NCBI RefSeq assembly: GCF_024586455.1
Contig: NC_065920.1
Span: forward strand, 47,761,824 to 47,825,823
Origin: Bactrocera neohumeralis
Lineage: Eukaryota > Arthropoda > Insecta > Diptera > Tephritidae
DNA length: 64,000 nucleotides
Direction of reading: 5' to 3'
Shown: piece by piece, positions 58,728-64,000 of the stretch
Layout of the letters: each line of letters starts with the position of its first letter
Numbering within the stretch: position 1 is the stretch's first letter
The notes under the pieces: generated by a model
Told to the model about the DNA's origin: nothing
The model's database searches: none
What the model saw: only the letters and a program-made list of their open reading frames with translations
Position numbers and translations under genes: made by a program

Positions 58728-59875
58728 GCGTAGAAACCGCTTACGCGGTTATACCCGAGTTAACAACAGCGCCAGTCGTCTCTTCTTTTCGCAAGCCGGC
58801 ACCAATTGGAGATTCCAAGTGAAGCCAGGTCCTTCTCCACCTGGTCCTTCCAACAGAGTGAAGGTTATCTTCTAATCTGCTTCCCCGGCATATATTTTTT
58901 CTCATACAGCTCATCGTTCCATCGAATGCGATATTCGCCGTGGCCAACGTGCAAAGGACCATAAATCTTTCGCAGAACTTTTCTCTCGAAAACTCGTAAC
59001 GTCGACTCATCAGATGTTGTTATCGTCTATGCCTCTGCATCATTTAACAAGACAGGGCAAAAGTTATTCTGTGTTGGATTTCGAGGCTGACGTTGTTGTT
59101 GGTGTTAATGCTGGTTCCAAGATAGACGAAATTATCTACGACTTCGAAGTTATAACTGTCAACAATGACGTGGGAGCCAAGTCTGTTTGTTATGACAGGA
59201 GATATTTCGTCTTGCTCTCGTTCACTACCAGACCCATTTGCTTTGCTGCTTTATCCACTCTGGAGGAAGCAGAGGGTCAGATATCAGCAGATGTACACTT
59301 TTATAAAAGATTGTACCTGGTCGATTAAGTTTTGCAGCTCGAATTATTTTCTCCAGAAGAAGATTGAAGAAGTCACACAAAAGAGAGTTGCCAAACGGCT
59401 CGGAGAGATCCCTTCCCGATCCTGACGGAGCTTTTTGTTGTTCAACGTCAGTTTACACAGCCGTATTAGTTTTGCGGGGATACCAAATTCAGACATCGCG
59501 GCATAAAAGCAGCTCCTTTTGGTTAGTTTGAAATCGACGAAGAGGAGGTGGGTGTCAGTTTTCTTTTCATGGATCTTTTCCAAGATTTGGTGCATGGTGC
59601 ATATCTGGTGATTTGTTGATTTGCCAGGCCTAACACACAATATGTTTGATAGAACCTTATACGGGATGTTTAGGAGGATTATCCCTCGGTAGTTGGCGCA
59701 GATTGTGGGGTCTCCTTTTTTATGGATTGGGCAAAGCACACTTAAATTCCAATCGTTGGGCATGCTTTCGTCCGTCCATATTTTACAAAGAAGCTGATGC
59801 ATGCTTCCTATTAGTTCTTCGCCGCCGTGTTTGAATAGCTCGGCCGGCAATCCATCGGCCCCCGCCCTTTTTTGT
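58728..59875 (-). mobile_element. RTE copy D, antisense, 5'-truncated
   Basis: The minus strand carries GADGLPAELFKHGGEELIGS, PNDWNLSVLCPIHKKGDPTI, YRGIILLNIPYKVLSNILC, then a deletion to RPGKSTNHQICTMHQILEK, LLFVDFKLTKRSCFYAAMSE and IPAKLIRLCKLTLNN, all in one frame to about 59344. Past that, damaged thumb and C-terminal sequence continues to the family 3' end near 58730. The YADD region is missing or mutated, and the FVDFK motif has lost the following residues. About half of the element is present, starting in the reverse transcriptase. Confidence 0.82.
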
Positions 59876-59876
59876 T
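59344..59876 (-). pseudogene. RTE reverse transcriptase fragment
   Basis: The longest open stretch of copy D, about 175 codons of recognisable reverse transcriptase without the catalytic YADD. The frame continues upstream to 59976 but that part has no RTE similarity, so any start codon there belongs to flanking sequence. A deletion of about 20 residues between SNILC and RPGKS distinguishes it from copies A and B. Confidence 0.75.
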
Positions 59877-60129
59877 CTTCAGACGGGTAACTGCAATACA
59901 CGCCACTCATACAACAGCCAACTGTGAAATACAAAGTGCAATGGGACAACAATTGATGCATGCAACAAAAGCACATACGTCTGCACGCACAAGCACTTCA
60001 TAGGATTTGAGAGAAACTCTTCGGCCGCCTTTTGGGTGCACGGCCTTGGTTTGTTTTTGTAACTTCAAAAATATGTGGGTACGTGTATTTCTATAGATCT
60101 ATGTATTTAGAGATCCGGCCACGCGAGAA
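59877..60129. other. no recognisable gene
   Basis: Sequence between the truncated end of RTE copy D and the presumed outer end of the gypsy-group LTR; nothing identified. Confidence 0.4.
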
Positions 60130-60479
60130 ATGTAATGCTTTGACGTCCTATTCAACCGAATCTTAAGACTAACTGTTTTACATTTCTTATAACATTCTTT
60201 ATTAGTTCGCTTCTAATATTAGGATTAACTGTTTAATCATCCCATATTAGCTTGTTTACTCATATGTATATATTTATGTATATATATTATATATATATAT
60301 GTGTACATAAATATATATTTATGTTTTAGTTAAGTTGGCGTTAGCATAACCGAAATACTCTCACTCTCTTATTTCACAACAAAGCTAATGTGAAACCCAA
60401 TTCTAAGTTATTACGATATTAAGCATTTACTATCTACATACATACTATTACTACATGTTTAGAGTGTAGGAATGTAACT
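60130..60479 (-). repeat. presumed 3' LTR (outer end approximate)
   Basis: Immediately after a purine-rich tract the minus strand starts AGTTACATTCC, in keeping with the AGT starts of gypsy-group LTRs. An AATAAA signal (60203-60198, minus) and a TATATA-rich segment (60255-60310) fit U3/R organisation. The outer boundary cannot be fixed because the other LTR is not in the window. Confidence 0.5.
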
Positions 60480-60494
60480 CCTCCACCCTTTGAT
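60480..60494 (-). other. polypurine tract
   Basis: The minus strand reads CAAAGGGTGGAGG directly before the presumed LTR start. Such a tract primes plus-strand DNA synthesis in LTR retrotransposons. Confidence 0.6.
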
Positions 60495-61434
60495 TTGAGA
60501 TTCTCCTGGATCTCATTGCTTATTCGTAAGTTTACATAATTCATTCAGTATATAAATTCTTTTGTACATAATTTCGTTAACAAGTTTAATTTGTTTTTTT
60601 TTTTGTATAGAAAAATTCAAGATTATTTTTAATTACAATAGTTATGGTTTTTTGTGAAAGAAAATTTATTCTAATTCTTTTATATTGAAAATATAAATAT
60701 AGACTTTTCTAAACATATTTCTTTCGATTTTAACTTTTTTTGTTCCAATTTGTATTCCATCTGATTTGGAATCTTTCATTGAATTGTTTTTATTATTTTA
60801 CATATTATATTTGGTATCTAAAACTTTTTATTTTACAAAGTGTATCAAGTTATTACTATAAATGGTAATGTTCATTTATAACTACTTTAATCAGTAGATA
60901 ATTAACTTCTATTGCTACTATTTTAGTTTTTTGTTTATTTTATATATGAACATAAGTTAGAATAAACCAAATTATTACTTAATTTTAATTCCTTAAGTTA
61001 ACCATTTTCTTAAGAATATAGTGTTTAGTATTTACATGTGTACTAACTATGAGTTAATTCGCCTTACAACTTCTATTCGGTTCTTTTAGTTTATTTTTTT
61101 TGTACTCCACTTATTAAGTTTAATTCTGTAATAATATAGCTTTTTGGACAGTTTTTAATTCAAATTACTAAGTTATCGTTGCTATAGATCGCAAAACTTA
61201 TTCAAATTAAATTCAGTTTATAAAAATCAATTATTCGATCTCTTTTTTTTTATTTTTTTTTTGTAGGAATTTTCTATTAGAAAAAAAAATTAATTTCTTT
61301 GAAGTAATTGCTTTCAAGTTTTTTATTAATAAGTATGTGGTAAATGAGTTTTTTTTGTTTTTGTTTTACTACCTTTTACTTTTCTACTACGCTGAGATGT
61401 ATTGTTTAAAAGTTGAAGTTTCTCTGACGTAACG
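60495..61434. other. AT-rich noncoding segment between integrase and LTR
   Basis: About 0.9 kb with many A and T runs and no open frame over 60 codons. In elements of this group that carry an envelope gene it would lie here; none is visible, intact or decayed. Confidence 0.55.
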
Positions 61435-62478
61435 TTAACTGTCATTATGGCTTCTGTTGTCATTATCGTCACTGTAAGTATGAGTGTTCATATTAGAGTT
61501 TTCGAATTTTAAAGGACGTTTAATATTTGATGTATGAATGTTTTTCAAGTTTCTTTTGATAAATTTAGGCTCTTCTTTATGTCTTACACTTTTATAGTTT
61601 CTAATAAAACCTTCGCCTCTAGTTTCTAAATAGGTTTCCCTTTTGGTGTTATGTTTTGAAATAATCTTCAATTTTGCGTTTTCTAATCGGTTTTTAATTA
61701 TTTTATGATCGATTTTGTTATTCTGTACATCTAAAGGTGTAGCTTTTATTGCGGTGTGATACGAATTATTATAGAACTTTACGGCTTTACACATTTGGAT
61801 TATGATTGGAGCTTTTTCTTCCAAATTTAGTGTTCGTATCCGTTCTGTAAGTGTGTTATTTACCCTTTCAACGCCGGAATTACCAGTATGGCTATTTGGC
61901 TTTGTGGCATGAAACTGTATGCCTTCTTTGGTCAGAAAGTCACGAACGTTTTTCGAATTAAATTCATTATCGAAAATAAACTTTTTTACATGCCCTTTAA
62001 TTGCTAAAAATTCATTAATTTTACATACGATTGTTTGGCTATTTCTATCAACTAAATGAAAACAAATGACTTGTTTCGAAAACTTATCGACAAAAACTAT
62101 AAATGAGTGTTTACTATTAACGTAAGTATCTATATGTACAATTTCATTTATCGTGTTCGGTGTTTCCGTAGTATAAAATTTCGCTTTGATCGGGTTTCGG
62201 TCATATTTTCCTCCGTTACAGATTTCGCAATTATTTATTATTTCATGTATTTTAGTTTTTAGCTGTGGGTGATACACCTTATGTTTTATTCCTTCGTAAG
62301 TTGGGATAATTCCTGAATGCCCTACTTCGAATTTATGGAAAAGCGATATCTGTTTTTTTAGTTCATATTCTTCTACAATATCTTTGGAAAAATGGCTACA
62401 GCTTACAAAAGAAATATTTTGATTTTTTTTAAAGATAATTAAAAGAATTTTGAATCTCATTATATTCGTTTTCTTCAA
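61435..62478 (-). pseudogene. gypsy-group integrase part of pol
   Basis: The 347-codon frame contains the zinc-binding HHCC motif (H48, H54, C84, C87 in FHKFEVGHSG and NNCEICN). The DDE core follows with D117 (VHIDTY), D170 (FIFDNEF) and E204 (SGVERVN); 33 residues separate the last two, slightly fewer than the usual 35. A basic C-terminal tail ends near 61435. In related elements integrase is part of one pol frame with reverse transcriptase. Here it is out of frame with the upstream RNase H segment, the shift lying near an A8 run at about 62430-62437. The ATG at 62478 is therefore only the first in this frame, not a real start. Integrase inserts the cDNA into the host chromosome. Confidence 0.88.
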
Positions 62479-63382
62479 GTCTTTTTACGATATTGACTAT
62501 GTTAGAGTTATTGATATCTCTTTTGTCAATAAAAACGCGTTTATTTTTGAAAATATTTACTACTTCGTATTCCTTTGATTCAACCAAAATTAGCTGCTGT
62601 TTGAAGCGATTTACAACCGTATCGAGAGTTTTAAAATGATTATAAGAACTTTCTTCCTGAGAATGGTTGGTTTGAACTTCCAAAGAAATTGTTTGATTTT
62701 GCTGCTCTTTAATTTTTAACATTTGTTTAACAGTCATTCCCAAATTTTTGGTATTAATCATATTTATTTCGTTACTATCAATTCGGCTTAGGAAATCGGC
62801 TATTTTATTTTCTTTTCCACTTATGTAATCGATTTTTGCATCATACTCCCCCAATTGTACTAACCAACGCTGTAGCCTAGGATTTATATCCTTACCACAA
62901 TTTTTTTTCTGCAACCACTTCAGCGGTTGATGATCTGTTTTAAGATCAAACTCCCTTCCGTATAAATAAGGTCTATAATATCTTACTGCCCACACTATCG
63001 CTAACAACTCTTTTTCTATAGTTGAGTAGTTTTTTCCGTGACTGTTTAATGTTCTCGAAGCGTATGAAATTGGATGCTCATCTTGAGTGAGAACTGCGCC
63101 AATAGCAAAGTTACTAGCATCAGTTATTAGTTTAAATCTTTTGTTAAAAACTGGATATCTTAAAATGGGAGGATTTGTAATCATGTCTTTTAATTTTTCA
63201 AAGGCAGTTATATAACTTGGGTTATATACATTAATTTTTGCATCTTTTTTTAGATATGCAACCATAGGGTAAGCTATTTTCGAATAGTCTTTGATGAATT
63301 TCCTATAGAAGCCTGTGATTCCTAGAAAAGATTTTATTTGTTTTTGCGAAGTGGGTAACTTTAATTTTCGTATGGCTTCCAC
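62429..63382 (-). pseudogene. gypsy-group pol: RT connection and RNase H
   Basis: The frame begins with the end of reverse transcriptase (KQIKSFLGITGFYRKFIKDY) and continues into an RNase H domain. Its acidic residues are visible at D88 (LITDASNFAIG), E123/E125 (STIEKELLAIVWAVRYY) and D150 (LKTDHQPLKWL). A YISGKENKIADFLSRID motif closes the domain, and the remainder is the linker towards integrase. The upstream RT part is in other frames. The start given is simply the first ATG after a frame break and stop near 63400-63425. Confidence 0.88.
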
Positions 63383-64000
63383 CTTATTAGGGTTTGGCTT
63401 TATCCCTTCAGGGTTAATAAAGACCTAGAAAATCTGTTTCTTTTTTTAGAAAATTGCATTTATCTAGTTTACTTTCAATTTCGCTTGTTGTAGTTTTTGA
63501 AATATTTTCTTCATATTTTCAATGTGTTCTGACAAAGAGGTACTAAAGATGAGAATGTCGTCTAAATAGACAACGCATATTTTATTTATGAAATCTCAGA
63601 ACTGAATTAATGAGACGTTGGAATGTCGATGGAGCATTTTTGAGGCCAAATGGCATCCTCAAGAACTCATAGTGCCCTAACGGAGTAGAAAATGCAGTTT
63701 TTTTTTCTGTCATTTTCATCCACCACTATTTGGTGAAAACCTTTAGCAAGATCAATTGAAGAAAAATATTGGGCTCTTCCCAATTTATCCATGATACCAT
63801 CGATGTTGGGTATCGGGAATTTATAACTAACTGTAATTTCGTTCAACTTTCGGTAATCGATCACGATGCGCCATTTCTTTTTTCCAGATTTATCTGCTTT
63901 TTTGGGAACTACCCACAAAGGACTATTGTAAGCTGAATTGCTCTAATAATGTTATGCTCTAACATTTCCTTTATTTGCTTCTGAATAGTGGATTCTAGAG
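63383..64000 (-). pseudogene. gypsy-group reverse transcriptase, several frame breaks
   Basis: Reading leftward from the edge, a frame with EHNII shifts near 63945 into PLWVVPKKADKSGKKKWR, VIDYRKLNEITVSYKFPIPN and FSSIDLAKGFHQIVVDE. Near 63705, at a run of T (A on the coding strand), it shifts again to FSTPLGHYEFLRMPFGLKNA. A stop and shift near 63590 precede the catalytic VYLDDIL (63571-63551), and further stops occur near 63460 and 63425. All catalytic motifs can be recognised but at least four lesions break the frame, so this copy cannot make reverse transcriptase. Confidence 0.85.

Larger units (their letters stand above)
60130..64000 (-). mobile_element. gypsy-group LTR retrotransposon, 3' part (runs off right edge)
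   Basis: Gene order on the minus strand is reverse transcriptase, RNase H, integrase, as in Ty3/gypsy elements. An AT-rich noncoding stretch, a polypurine tract and a presumed 3' LTR follow. The gag, protease and 5' LTR would lie to the right of the window. Sequence similarity is to the insect gypsy/17.6/297 group. The pol region has several frameshifts, so this copy is defective. No envelope frame is present between the integrase and the LTR. Confidence 0.88.

Noticed and set aside
60240..60320. The TA-rich run considered as a replication origin or independent satellite
   Set aside because: It lies within the presumed LTR and is better explained as its AT-rich promoter region or a simple microsatellite.
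1..64000. A new multi-gene defence or metabolic system
   Set aside because: All recognisable coding sequence belongs to known transposon families, almost all broken; no clustered host genes or operon-like structure is present.

Overview
The window is a transposon-packed stretch of an insect nuclear genome in which I recognise no intact host gene. A dipteran, most probably a tephritid fruit fly, is the best guess. The AT-rich background, the mix of piggyBac, mariner/Tc1, RTE, RNase H-bearing non-LTR and gypsy-group elements, and the interspersed repeat at 22.7 kb fit tephritid genomes, but this is inference from family memory rather than a search. Three runs of exactly 100 N (28640-28739, 38988-39087, 49370-49469) are scaffold gaps that split the window into four contigs.

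Contig 1 (1-28639). It opens with the 5' two thirds of an uninterrupted piggyBac-type transposase gene on the minus strand, running off the left edge. Next come two oppositely oriented pieces of an RNase H-bearing non-LTR retrotransposon (2.9-4.1 kb), one ending in a TTAGG-type repeat. A string of mariner-type remnants follows (4.1-12.3 kb and 15.9 kb), several of them internal-deletion derivatives with recognisable termini. Noncoding sequence with an old, diverged direct duplication occupies 14.75-18.0 kb. A frameshifted RTE retrotransposon lies at 18.5-21.5 kb, followed by an interspersed repeat, a Tc1-like relic, a 5'-truncated non-LTR element with a 10-bp target-site duplication, and a complete short mariner derivative next to the first gap.

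Contig 2 (28740-38987) is a reversed, base-degraded second copy of about 5.5-22.0 kb of contig 1. It is collinear over its whole length but full of homopolymer smearing, and it lacks the RTE and one mariner derivative. It is most easily read as a poorly polished alternative haplotype placed inverted in the scaffold. The many short open frames in it should not be annotated as genes.

Contig 3 (39088-49369) carries a split RTE copy, a 771-bp mariner derivative with an open N-terminal transposase frame, and, from about 46.0 kb, another stretch of degraded sequence with an RTE copy nested in the interspersed repeat. Contig 4 (49470-64000) has two more mariner deletion derivatives, several kilobases with nothing I recognise, a possible remnant of a small spliced DUF4806-like gene, a decayed mariner-type relic, an antisense RTE piece, and the 3' part of a gypsy-group LTR retrotransposon (reverse transcriptase, RNase H, integrase, presumed LTR) running off the right edge.

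Nothing here works as a pathway. The genes are selfish-element genes, and nearly all are broken. The piggyBac frame is the only long one that looks undamaged. I see no new molecular system. The parts most worth a second look are the inverted degraded copy with its presence/absence polymorphisms, the two mariner derivative families defined by shared deletions, the mariner copy that encodes only a DNA-binding half, and the diverged direct duplication with its conserved GCGTATACGCAGTGG core.
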